Assembly (NCBI GenBank): GCA_019359235.1
Contig: JAHHHT010000033.1
Span: 32,646 to 96,645 of the forward strand
Source of the DNA: Oscillatoria princeps RMCB-10
GTDB lineage: Bacteria > Cyanobacteriota > Cyanobacteriia > Cyanobacteriales > Oscillatoriaceae
Direction: 5' to 3'
DNA: 64,000 nucleotides
How positions within the stretch are numbered: position 1 is the first letter of the stretch; every line of letters begins with the position of its first letter. The notes beneath the pieces were generated by a model. It was given only the letters and a program-made list of their open reading frames with translations. It made no database searches and had not been told where the DNA came from. Of the stretch, positions 25,159 to 33,088 are shown one piece after another. The position numbers were made by a program, and so were the translations under genes.

Positions 25159-26259
25159 ATGAGTCAAGTTGCAGTAATTGGGTGCGGTGCCGTGGGTGCG
25201 GCGATTGCTTATGAACTCAGCCTGGTTCCAGGGTTGGAAATCACGGTCTTCGACCGGCACTCACCGGCACAGGGAGCCACCGCCGCCTCTCTCGGGGTGC
25301 TGGTGGGCGCGATCAGCCAGAAGGTAAAAGGCAGGAACTGGCAATTGCGATATTCTAGTATGCAGCGCTATGAAACTTTGATTCCCGAATTGGAAGCGCT
25401 CACCGGCTGCCACATCCCTTTCAACCGGCAGGGAATTTTGATGCTTTGCTTTCAGGAAGAGGAGATGAAAGGCTGGCAGCAGCTAGCAGAAATTCGCCGC
25501 ACTCAAGGTTTTCAATTGGAAATTTTACAGCCCTCTGAGGTGGTGTCCAGGTGCCCTCAAGTGGAGTGCTCGCATCTCGCCGGCGCGGTTTATTCTCCCC
25601 AAGACCGGCAAGTTGATCCAGTTGCTTTGACGCGGGCTTTGGTTGCCGGTGCTGAGCGCAATGGCGTCAGTTTCCAATTTGGTGTGGCGGTGGAGGGGTT
25701 TGAAATCGCTACAACTCCAGACAGCCGGTGTGTCTGTCAAGTGAAAACAGCCGGGGGTGGGGTGCCGGCAGATTGGGTTGTGATAGCAGCCGGTTTGGGT
25801 TCGGCGCAGCTGGCGGAAAACCTGGCGCAGCCGGCTGATATCAGACCTGTTTTGGGACAGGGGATGCGGGTGCGGTTGGAACGTCCTTTGGGCAATCCAG
25901 ATTTCCAGCCGGTGATTACGGGCGATGACGCTCACATTGTGCCGGTGGGTGGGGGAGACTACTGGGTGGGGGCGACGGTGGAGTTTCCCGCCGGTGGGGG
26001 GGAGCTGGTGGCAGATGCGAAATTGCTGGATGCGGTGATGGAAAAAATTGTCTCGTTCTGCCCAATTTTAGGGGAAGCAACTGTTATCGAAAAGTGGTCG
26101 GGTTTGCGCCCCCGCCCGGAAAAACAAGCCGCGCCGGTGATTGGCCGGCTCTCCGGTTACAGCAATGTTTTTCTCGCCACCGGCCACTATCGTAACGGCA
26201 TTTTGCTCGCACCGGCAACCGCGCAAGCCATTCGCCAGCTAATTGCAGCACCGGCTTGA
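25159..26259 (+). CDS. FAD-dependent amine/D-amino-acid oxidase family protein (ThiO/DadA-like)
   Basis: 366 residues. The N-terminal dinucleotide-binding motif is VAVIGCGAVGAAIAYELS with the acidic end of strand 2 at TVFDRH. The DAO fold continues with a substrate-domain insert (FNRQGILMLCF) and the C-terminal FAD contact RPRPEKQAAPVIGRL...FLATGHYRNGILLAP. The G-H-Y/F-R-N-G-I-L-L-A-P ending is typical of glycine oxidase ThiO and related DAO enzymes, which oxidise glycine or D-amino acids and in ThiO feed thiazole synthesis. No thi gene adjoins, so the substrate is not settled. ATG 25159 is consistent with the start of the FAD motif. Confidence 0.87.
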   Translation: MSQVAVIGCGAVGAAIAYELSLVPGLEITVFDRHSPAQGATAASLGVLVGAISQKVKGRNWQLRYSSMQRYETLIPELEALTGCHIPFNRQGILMLCFQEEEMKGWQQLAEIRRTQGFQLEILQPSEVVSRCPQVECSHLAGAVYSPQDRQVDPVALTRALVAGAERNGVSFQFGVAVEGFEIATTPDSRCVCQVKTAGGGVPADWVVIAAGLGSAQLAENLAQPADIRPVLGQGMRVRLERPLGNPDFQPVITGDDAHIVPVGGGDYWVGATVEFPAGGGELVADAKLLDAVMEKIVSFCPILGEATVIEKWSGLRPRPEKQAAPVIGRLSGYSNVFLATGHYRNGILLAPATAQAIRQLIAAPA

Positions 26260-26313
26260 TAAGTGGGCGGACATAAATAACCCTAGTGGCTAGTTATGAA
26301 ACCTTGGCATTTC

Positions 26314-26388
26314 GATCCCCCCAACCCCCCTTAAAAAGGGGGGCTATTGATTGCTCCCCCCCTTTTTAAGGGGGGGTAGGGGGGGATC
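26314..26388. repeat. 75-base perfect-arm inverted repeat between convergent genes
   Basis: Nested hairpins: outer GATCCCCCCAACCCCCCTT and its near complement at the right end, inner CCCCCCTTAAAAAGGGGGG-type arms. It sits between convergent genes and can act as a bidirectional transcription barrier. Confidence 0.8.
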
Positions 26389-26425
26389 TTCTATGCGATT
26401 TGTGAGCGAACAGGACATGCTCTGA

Positions 26426-29134
26426 CTACTTTTCCCTGCCAATATCATCACACAGGTGCCGGTCGCCCTCTCTAACATTAGGATTATTCTCCAGATAATC
26501 CCGCACTAAATCGCAACCGCGCACCAACAAATCATCGAGATGCAAATTCCACAGGATCACCGTACCGTCTGAACTCGCACCGGCAAGCAGCTCGCCGTCG
26601 GGGCTAAAACTCACAGCTGTCAGCTTTTTTGCGTTTTGGCGCTCTTGCCGGTTTAAAGTTTTGAGCAGCGTACCGTCTCGGTGCCAAAGTCTCACCACCC
26701 CACCGGCACTCCCCGTGGCGATAGTTTTGCTGTCCGGACTGAAACTGACGCTCGTCACCGGCTCTGGATGTTTTAAGATACTCAGGAGGGTGGCGTCTTT
26801 GCTCCAAAATCTCGCCGTGGAGTCAGCGCTAGCCGTTGCCAGCATCTGGCCATCCGGGCTGAAAGTTAGGCCCAGAACTCGATCGCTGTGCCCATATAAA
26901 GTATAGAGCAATTTGCCGTCACTGAGCCGCCAGATTTTGACAGTCTTGTCATCGCTAGCGCCAGCCAAGGTTTTGCCGTCGGGTGAGACGCTCACTGCTC
27001 TTATTATATCAGGGTGCCGGTTAAACGTCAAGAGCAATTTGCCGTCACCGGCACTCCAGAGTTTGACGGTTTTATCCTGACTGCTGGAGGCAATAATATC
27101 ACCTTTCGGGCTGAAACTCACGCCGGTGACAGCAGCTTGATGTCCTTTTAAAGTCAGGATTTCCTGACCGTTTGCCGTCCTGAGTTTGACCGTCTCCCCA
27201 CTTGCTGAGGCCAAGGTTTTGCCGTCGTGGGAGAAAGTGACGCTGCTGACAGGGAGAGGTTCTTTGAATGTGGCGAGTAAGGTGCCATTTCTGCGCCAGA
27301 GCTTGACAGTGCTGTCATCGCTGCCGGTGGCAATTGTTTGGCTGTCCGGGCTGAAAGAGATGCTCCTGACAGCACCGGTATGTCCTTGCAAGCGTTCCAG
27401 CTGTTTTCCATTATAAACTGCCTGGTGCAGGGCTGTCAATACCCGAATTCTAGTATCTGAGGGCACTCCCAGATAGCGGTTCATTTCTTTGGCCGCTTTC
27501 AGACTTTCTATCAGGGCATCCACCGGGCGATTTTCTGATAAAATAGCTTCTGAGAAGGAACTGAGAGCGTTGAGTTTGGCGTTGGAGTCATCAATGGAGG
27601 CTTTCACCCAAAATACTCCGATGAGGAAGGCGGCGATTGAGATGACTGCACCTGTGGTTCTGCCAATGATTTCGGCTCGCAGCAGGCGCTCGCGCAAAAA
27701 CTTGTATTGGGCGATTTTGCGGCGCTCTTGCTCTTTATTGAGCTGTTCGAGCAACTCCTTTTCTCTGTAGAGGCGCTCGATTTCAAGCTGGCGCTGTTCT
27801 TCTCTTTTTCGGAATTCTTCTAATTCGGCATCGCTGCTGGCTGCTAGGAACTGGTAGTCGGAATTGCTCAAGCTTTTGCCTGCAGCCCACTCTCGGGCAT
27901 CCTGCAAGGCTTGTCCGCGCAGCAATCGGGAAGAATCCTGACAGTTGGAAGCCAGCCAAGCTGCGAGGGCTTCGGCGTATGGGCGCAAGTCAGAGAGGGT
28001 TTTTTCTACCCAAGTGGGGTTAAAAACTTCCCGGTAAATGCGGTTGCTGACTGTTGATTTTCCGTCGCGCCTGAGGGTTAAGCCGCTCAGCCGCAATTCA
28101 GTGTTTTCGGGGCTGTCGCCGGCTGGAATTTCTCCCTGCTGCAAGATTTTTTGATATAATCCTAGAAGGCGGCTGGCGCGTTGGGGATTCCGGAGGAGCC
28201 GGTCGCGAATGGTTTTCAAATGTGTCGGCTCATCCCGGTATTCCCAGCTGTCAATGATGCGGTTGCGGACTAAGTTTTCAAGCCAAGCTCCTTCCCCTTT
28301 TATACTCGCTCCTGTTTCCTCTTGTTCCTCAGCTTGTTGAGCGACAATTTTGCAGAGTTTTTGGGTGAGAAAGGGTTGCCCACCTGTCCATTTTAAGATT
28401 TCGGCGAGAAGTTCTTGGGGGTTGCCGGTTTTTCCTTCTAATCCCTTAGTGAGTGGTTGCGCTTCTTGCAGGGTAAAGCCATACAAGTCAATGGCGTGAC
28501 CGATATTAAAGGGGGTGCGGGTGGGATCTGAAATTAAATCCGATGGGGTGCCAACTCCCAGCAGGGCAAAGGTGAGCCGGTGGTATTCTGGATTTTGGGC
28601 GCGTTTGTTATAGCAAGCGCGAATCAGGGCGAAAAAGTCGTCGAGGGGGGTTTTGAAACTGAGTACGCTGTCGATTTCATCGATAAAAATAACAATTTTA
28701 CCCGTTTGGTTTTGGGGCGCATTTGGGGAGGGGCGGATTTTTGCGAGCAGGACAGTTTCAATCAGATCGCTCAATCGCTGCACCGGCGACATTAATTCCC
28801 TGTCTTGCCACCAGGTTATAAACTCCACCGGCTCGAAGAGGTTGAAACAGGTGATGAGTTTGTAGGCGACGCCGCCATACCACTGTTCCAGGGAAATTTG
28901 CTTGCTGCCAATATCAGAGATGTCGATACTGGCGCAGTCAAAGCCTTCAGCTTGCAGCCGGTGCATGGTGCGCACGAGCAGGGAAGATTTGCCCATCTGC
29001 CGGCTGTTGAGGACGTAACAAAATTCGCCCGCTTTTAGCTTATCATAGAGTTGGGAGTCTGCCTGACGCACCGCATAAGTGGGCGCATCTTCGGGGAGGC
29101 TGCCCCCGACTTGATAGGGACATGAGTTTATCAT
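26426..29134 (-). CDS. AAA-like ATPase with C-terminal WD40 propeller
   Basis: 902 residues. The N-terminal AAA_35-like domain opens [21 protein letters not shown], with Walker [12 protein letters not shown] (43-53) and Walker [14 protein letters not shown] near residue 150. A winged-helix-like segment and a Glu/Arg coiled coil ([20 protein letters not shown]) follow. One membrane helix ([20 protein letters not shown]) lies near 500. Seven WD40 repeats (e.g. [32 protein letters not shown]) make a full propeller to about residue 860. This architecture is that of cyanobacterial STAND-like signalling ATPases: the propeller senses a ligand, the ATPase switches. The output is unknown. A related AAA domain is found at 33089. 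Confidence 0.87.
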   Translation of the reverse strand: MINSCPYQVGGSLPEDAPTYAVRQADSQLYDKLKAGEFCYVLNSRQMGKSSLLVRTMHRLQAEGFDCASIDISDIGSKQISLEQWYGGVAYKLITCFNLFEPVEFITWWQDRELMSPVQRLSDLIETVLLAKIRPSPNAPQNQTGKIVIFIDEIDSVLSFKTPLDDFFALIRACYNKRAQNPEYHRLTFALLGVGTPSDLISDPTRTPFNIGHAIDLYGFTLQEAQPLTKGLEGKTGNPQELLAEILKWTGGQPFLTQKLCKIVAQQAEEQEETGASIKGEGAWLENLVRNRIIDSWEYRDEPTHLKTIRDRLLRNPQRASRLLGLYQKILQQGEIPAGDSPENTELRLSGLTLRRDGKSTVSNRIYREVFNPTWVEKTLSDLRPYAEALAAWLASNCQDSSRLLRGQALQDAREWAAGKSLSNSDYQFLAASSDAELEEFRKREEQRQLEIERLYREKELLEQLNKEQERRKIAQYKFLRERLLRAEIIGRTTGAVISIAAFLIGVFWVKASIDDSNAKLNALSSFSEAILSENRPVDALIESLKAAKEMNRYLGVPSDTRIRVLTALHQAVYNGKQLERLQGHTGAVRSISFSPDSQTIATGSDDSTVKLWRRNGTLLATFKEPLPVSSVTFSHDGKTLASASGETVKLRTANGQEILTLKGHQAAVTGVSFSPKGDIIASSSQDKTVKLWSAGDGKLLLTFNRHPDIIRAVSVSPDGKTLAGASDDKTVKIWRLSDGKLLYTLYGHSDRVLGLTFSPDGQMLATASADSTARFWSKDATLLSILKHPEPVTSVSFSPDSKTIATGSAGGVVRLWHRDGTLLKTLNRQERQNAKKLTAVSFSPDGELLAGASSDGTVILWNLHLDDLLVRGCDLVRDYLENNPNVREGDRHLCDDIGREK

Positions 29135-29237
29135 ATGTTGGATTGTAAGGGGTTTAGGGGGCGGTTGGTTAGTTGGTTTATGTTTGGGTTTATGGTATCA
29201 TATATTTAGTTCGTGTTGGCGGGGGGTGAAATTTCCC

Positions 29238-29642
29238 TAGTCTGGATCGGGTGAAGCCGGTACAGACGGAACCTGCCGGTGGGGGTTGCAAAATTCGGGC
29301 CGGTTGAATCTGCGTCTATATAGACGAAACCCGCCGGTGCGGGTTCCAAAAGTCCGCGTAGGCGGACTTTGTTTGTATAGCCGCGAATTCCATTCGCCAG
29401 GTGCTATTTTGTTGCTTGGCGGTTGAAACCGCGTCTACCGAAACCCGCCTGCGCGGGTTTCAAAATTCGGGGCGGTTGAAACCGCGTCTATACAGACGAA
29501 ACCCGCCTGCGCGGGTTTGAAAATCCTGGGGCGGTTGAAACCGCGTCTATACAGACGAAACCCGCCGGTGGGGGTTCCAAAATTCGGGCCGGTTGAATCT
29601 GCGTCTATATAGACGAAACCCGCCGGTGCGGGTTCCAAAAGT
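29238..29642. repeat. Array of ~58-base repeats containing GACGAAACCCGCC units
   Basis: About six degenerate units, each with a GCGGTTGAAACCGCGTCTAT block, CAGACGAAACCCGCCTGCGC block and GGTTTCAAAATTCG end. The first and last units (about 29275-29342 and 29563-29641) are almost identical, so the array grew by duplication. The units contain palindromes and are not separated by unique spacers, so this is not CRISPR. The array stops exactly at the stop codon of the pilin-like gene. Confidence 0.85.
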
Positions 29643-29643
29643 C

Positions 29644-30180
29644 TTATACCCCTAGCTGTACTGTGCCCTCACCGCAGACATAACGGCCATTTTCATAAAC
29701 TGGATCTGCCGGTTTTGTTGCGACAGGCTCTTTCGCTTCACACAGGATTGATTGCGGTGTCTTTTCCCCATTAGTATCGGTTACTTTCCAGACAGCGCCG
29801 GCATAGCTTTTAAGCTTTGGCACTTTAGGAATGGCGTAGTAAAATACAGCCCGTTCGTTCACCCGACTAAAATAGCTGTAGTTTTGTGTCTCAACTTTAA
29901 TGCCAATCCCCAATTTCTCAATGGAACCGGCAAAGGCACCTTTCTTTTCTTCAAAGTAGGCTTGCTGGGCGCGGTTTAGTGCACCAAGATTGTTTCTCGC
30001 TTCCACCTGCTTCGCCTTACCTGTTGAGCTAGTTAAGCTTGGCAAACTAACAGCAACAAATACTAAAATAGCTCCGAAAATTAAGAGATTAACGAGACAG
30101 TTAATCCATACTGCTCCTTGAGTTTTATTATTTTGACACATTAGCCAAATCGATAGAGCGTAATTTTGATGCAGTTTCAT
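29644..30180 (-). CDS. Pilin-like protein that has lost the prepilin signature
   Basis: 178 residues from ATG 30180, with GGAG upstream. It is a tandem paralogue of the 30401-30934 gene: the leader MKLHQNYALSIWL, ARNNLGALNRAQQAYFEEK, GSIEKLGIGIK and SILCEAKEP are nearly the same. At the processing site the neighbour reads QGLTLIEFLV, whereas here it reads QGAVWINCLV, so the Leu/Phe+1 and the invariant Glu+5 are replaced (Glu to Asn). PilD processing and normal pilus assembly are unlikely. The hydrophobic helix and globular domain remain intact, so the product may be a membrane-anchored protein with a new role, or a gene starting to decay. Confidence 0.75.
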   Translation of the reverse strand: MKLHQNYALSIWLMCQNNKTQGAVWINCLVNLLIFGAILVFVAVSLPSLTSSTGKAKQVEARNNLGALNRAQQAYFEEKKGAFAGSIEKLGIGIKVETQNYSYFSRVNERAVFYYAIPKVPKLKSYAGAVWKVTDTNGEKTPQSILCEAKEPVATKPADPVYENGRYVCGEGTVQLGV

Positions 30181-30400
30181 AACATTACTCCGAAATAAGT
30201 TGAACAAATGTCACGTTCAGATGGCGGCGGAGAGAGCCGGCATGTATTCAATTCCGATCCGAGAACGAGGGGGGAGAGGAAAACCGGCACCGGCAACTTT
30301 TGGCATTCCCCGCCTGTAGGGGCAGCCCTCCGTGCCTGCCCTCGAAACTAGGGAACTAGGGATGGCTTCGGTGAGCCGGTGGGTTGTCAATTGGGAGGCG

Positions 30401-30934
30401 CTATTGCCCCAATATTACTGCGCTATTAGGGCAGACAAAACCGCCATTTTCATAGACTGGTTTTGCCGATATGCTAATTCCAGGCTCTTTAGCTTCACAC
30501 AGGATAGCTCGCGTCGTCTTTTCCTTTATTCCATTGCTCTCGGTGGTTTCTGTCCAGACAGCGCCGACATAGCTTTTAATGTTCGGCACCTTGGGAATCG
30601 CATAGTTAAATGCAACCCGGTCAGTCTTCTGAGTTAAATACCTGTAGTTGGTTGAATCCTTAATGCCAATCCCCAGTTTCTCAATAGAACCGGCAAAGGC
30701 ATTTTTTTCTATATAGTAGGCTTGCTGAGCGCGGTTCAGTGCGCCAATATTGTTTCTCGCTTCCACCCAGGGCCCGCGTTTAGGAGTTTGACTCAGCAAA
30801 CTTGGCAAAGCAACAGCAGCCAATATTCCAATTACAAAGACGACAACAAGAAACTCAATTAATGTCAAACCTTGAGTTTTATTCCACCGGCACAGTAGCC
30901 AAATCGATAGAGCGTAATTTTGATGCAGTTTCAT
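30401..30934 (-). CDS. Type IV pilin-like protein (PilA-type prepilin)
   Basis: 177 residues from ATG 30934, with GGAG 7 bases upstream; an in-frame ATG at 30961 is less likely. A 22-residue leader ends TQG, followed by LTLIEFLVVVFVIGILAAVA: prepilin peptidase cleavage after Gly22 and Glu at +5. The globular part contains ARNNIGALNRAQQAYYIEKN, GSIEKLGIGI, and two cysteines (LCEAKEP, FVCPNS) that could form the D-loop disulfide. This cyanobacterial pilin group is exported by the type IV pilus machinery that the hmp operon further right should control. It precedes a paralogue with a lost signature. Confidence 0.85.
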   Translation of the reverse strand: MKLHQNYALSIWLLCRWNKTQGLTLIEFLVVVFVIGILAAVALPSLLSQTPKRGPWVEARNNIGALNRAQQAYYIEKNAFAGSIEKLGIGIKDSTNYRYLTQKTDRVAFNYAIPKVPNIKSYVGAVWTETTESNGIKEKTTRAILCEAKEPGISISAKPVYENGGFVCPNSAVILGQ

Positions 30935-31061
30935 AACATTACTCCGAAATGAGTTGAACAAATGTTTTCAATTCCGATCCGAGAACGAGGCGGGAGGGGA
31001 AAGCCTGCTCCGCCGACTTTCGGCATTCCCAGGCGGAGCCTGGGAACGAGGGAAACCCTCC

Positions 31062-31109
31062 TCTCACTCCCCCTCCCCGCACGCGGGGAGGGGGTTGGGG
31101 GGTGGGGTT
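31062..31109. repeat. GC-rich inverted repeat (CCCCCTCCCCGCACGCGGGG family)
   Basis: Same family as 11426-11480 and 11620-11660, here between the SPFH and pilin genes. Confidence 0.85.
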
Positions 31110-31123
31110 CTTCAACACCCTAA

Positions 31124-31690
31124 TTACCTCACCGGCAATTCCTTATAAACGTTGCGATTTAAGAACGCTTCATGCACAACCTTACTGCCCAGAATAAAAT
31201 CCCGTAGTTCCACTCGCGTCACCTTCACACCCCAAGGTTCAGTCGCAATATCCAGCTCTCCTACCAGCACTTGATTGATTTCAGACCGAGCCGTAAAAAT
31301 ATCCTCCAGATCCAGTTTAGCTATCTCACACCGAATCATCGTCTCCAGCAAATTCAACAGCGCTAACTTCAAATTTAGCACCTTGTAAAAGGCTTTTTCG
31401 ATGTCCATAATTCGCCAGTAAACCACAATATCAACTGAAATCCCAACCCGGTCGCGAGTGATGCACTGTTTGGGCGGAATCTCTAACATTTGCTCCCGCA
31501 GGCTAGCTTGATAAGCTACCTGGTCTATAAATGGAGTGATAAACGTCAGACCTGGTTCAAGTTTCTTGCCGTCATATTTGCCCAGAGTTTCCACTATCGC
31601 TTGGTCGCCTTGCCTGACAATCTTGACGCCGCTGGCAACCGTTCCACTAGCAGCTAACATGAGCAGCCAAAAAAGTTGATAAAGTTCCAC
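31124..31690 (-). CDS. SPFH/Band 7 (stomatin-like) protein, short
   Basis: 188 residues from a GTG at 31690 with CAGGAGA upstream. An N-terminal membrane helix (FWLLMLAASGTVASG) precedes an SPFH domain: VRQGDQAIVETLGKYDGKKL, PGLTFITPFIDQVAYQASLR, EQMLEIPPKQCITRDRVGIS, WGVKVTRVELRDFILGSKVV. SPFH proteins form membrane rings or microdomains. The usual long C-terminal coiled coil and tail are absent: the frame ends about 17 residues after VTRVELRD. NfeD (31741-32292) lies just upstream in the same direction, the standard NfeD-SPFH pairing. It may be a natural short form or a truncated gene. Confidence 0.8.
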   Translation of the reverse strand: MELYQLFWLLMLAASGTVASGVKIVRQGDQAIVETLGKYDGKKLEPGLTFITPFIDQVAYQASLREQMLEIPPKQCITRDRVGISVDIVVYWRIMDIEKAFYKVLNLKLALLNLLETMIRCEIAKLDLEDIFTARSEINQVLVGELDIATEPWGVKVTRVELRDFILGSKVVHEAFLNRNVYKELPVR

Positions 31691-31740
31691 AGCAATTCTC
31701 CTGAATTTTCAGTCTCAATTAACAAACCTGTAAACTGCGC

Positions 31741-32292
31741 CTAAGGATGAAACAGATTTTCTGGCACCACAATCAGCGTATTGCCTTCCCGGCGCAAAAC
31801 GTAAACTTTCTGGTAGGGGGGGATCGGACCGGCACTCCCCTCACAAGTCGCTTGCCAGGAAGTTCCTTCATAAACAACTCGTCCGATTTGCCCGGGCAAA
31901 ATCTCCGTTAAAGTTTTCGCCTCCATTGCATCTGGCACAACAGTGCTCGAACCTTTGCCTTTCAGCAACATAGGGCGCACCCAAATCACGCAAGCTGTTG
32001 ACAGCCCCATCCAGTATACAATCTGCCAATTAAACCCCGCCATGCGCTGCGCTCTCCACACCAGCACCGCCACTATCAAGGCAGTAATTCCCAAAATCAT
32101 GGCGACAAGTCTGTATCTTTTTGCCAGAGATTTTGGCAGCAACATCTCTATCAGGCAAAAAACCACTCCGCTTCCAGCCCAGAAGGCGACATGACTGTAT
32201 GAAAGTGCTGATTTAAGCGCTGCTTGCGCCACAAACCACATGGGGTTAGCATAGTGCAGTATCGCATTTATATTTACGTCAATTACACTCAC
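31741..32292 (-). CDS. NfeD-like membrane protein
   Basis: 183 residues from GTG 32292 with AGGAGA seven bases upstream. Three or four membrane helices (e.g. VAFWAGSGVVFCLIEMLLPK, VAMILGITALIVAVLVW) are followed by an OB-fold NfeD C-terminal domain: PGQIGRVVYEGTSWQATCEG, IPPYQKVYVLRREGNTLIVV. NfeD proteins pair with SPFH/stomatin proteins in the membrane; here the SPFH gene starts 51 bases downstream, so the two form an operon. The catalytic protease domain of long NfeD forms is absent, so this is the short NfeD1b type. Confidence 0.8.
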   Translation of the reverse strand: MSVIDVNINAILHYANPMWFVAQAALKSALSYSHVAFWAGSGVVFCLIEMLLPKSLAKRYRLVAMILGITALIVAVLVWRAQRMAGFNWQIVYWMGLSTACVIWVRPMLLKGKGSSTVVPDAMEAKTLTEILPGQIGRVVYEGTSWQATCEGSAGPIPPYQKVYVLRREGNTLIVVPENLFHP

Positions 32293-32351
32293 AGCTGATT
32301 CTCCTAATAACAGAATAGATTGTCTCGTGTTTCATCCCACTTTTGTAAATA

Positions 32352-32418
32352 GGAGGGTGCGTTCCTCCAGTCAGGTACGTTCACCGCAGAGAGTCCTTTC
32401 AACGGGGAACGCACCCTA
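32352..32418. repeat. GGGTGCGTTCC inverted repeat
   Basis: Arms GAGGGTGCGTTCC at 32352 and GGAACGCACCCTAC ending at 32418. The right arm overlaps the 3' end of the membrane-protein gene and supplies its last codons and stop. Confidence 0.8.
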
Positions 32419-32914
32419 CTGTCTGACGCCGCATCCCTAGAAAAGCTCGAATCATATTCGCCATTTCCATCTTTTCTTCGCCATTCGAGTTTGTCCCCTT
32501 TAGGGGCACCGGCTTCTCGTATCGAAAGGCGATAATTATCTGAAAATCACCAGTTTGAGTCTTTCTCACATTCCAGTTAGGCTGCACAACATAAACATCT
32601 TCAATGTCAGTCAGCCTGTATTCGCTCACATCAGTGTGGAACAAGCCGCGCCGTTTCACCGTGAACTTATTGAGAGATTTGTCAAAAAAATAGGTAGCGG
32701 TTCTCCCAAAGACAATCAGCGAGCCACTTCCCAGAAGTATCGCTACAAATAAAAAGAGTGGCAGCCACCAAAAATAGAGTATCCAGGTGAGAGCCAGTCC
32801 CAGCATGATGACGCTAAAAGGAACTCCTATCGCCAAACAGCTCGTGATTATCCAAACCGAATAGGGGCGGTGCTGGAGTGTGAGTTGAGTTGGGCTTTTC
32901 TCTAAAATCACCAT
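32399..32914 (-). CDS. Two-helix membrane protein with PH-like tail, unknown
   Basis: 171 residues, ATG 32914 with AGGAAGG upstream. Two adjacent membrane helices (WIITSCLAIGVPFSVIMLGL, then LPLFLFVAILLGSGSLIVFG) precede a beta-rich cytoplasmic part (YFFDKSLNKFTVKRRGLFHT, DIEDVYVVQPNWN, FQIIIAFRYEKPVPL) that resembles bacterial PH-like membrane proteins of unknown role. The last residues (TVGCVPR) and the stop come from a GTAGGGTGCGTTCC repeat, so the native C-terminus has been replaced. No operon partner was recognised. Confidence 0.6.
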   Translation of the reverse strand: MVILEKSPTQLTLQHRPYSVWIITSCLAIGVPFSVIMLGLALTWILYFWWLPLFLFVAILLGSGSLIVFGRTATYFFDKSLNKFTVKRRGLFHTDVSEYRLTDIEDVYVVQPNWNVRKTQTGDFQIIIAFRYEKPVPLKGTNSNGEEKMEMANMIRAFLGMRRQTVGCVPR

Positions 32915-33088
32915 TTTTCGACCTTCCTAATACCTGTGATCTCGGCGGCTTTCTGCCCTTCTTTCTATATTGATACCGGCAGCTATACGAGTTCCGCACT
33001 GAGAAATTCGACTTCTCATCGATTTCTCATCGACTTTGTGGGAGACTGGCAGATAATATAAGTGTGGTGTCTTCCCCTCCCAGCCGCC

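Noticed and set aside
29238..29642. CRISPR array
   Set aside because: Units include their own palindromes, are almost identical from end to end, and have no unique spacers; no cas gene is present in the window.
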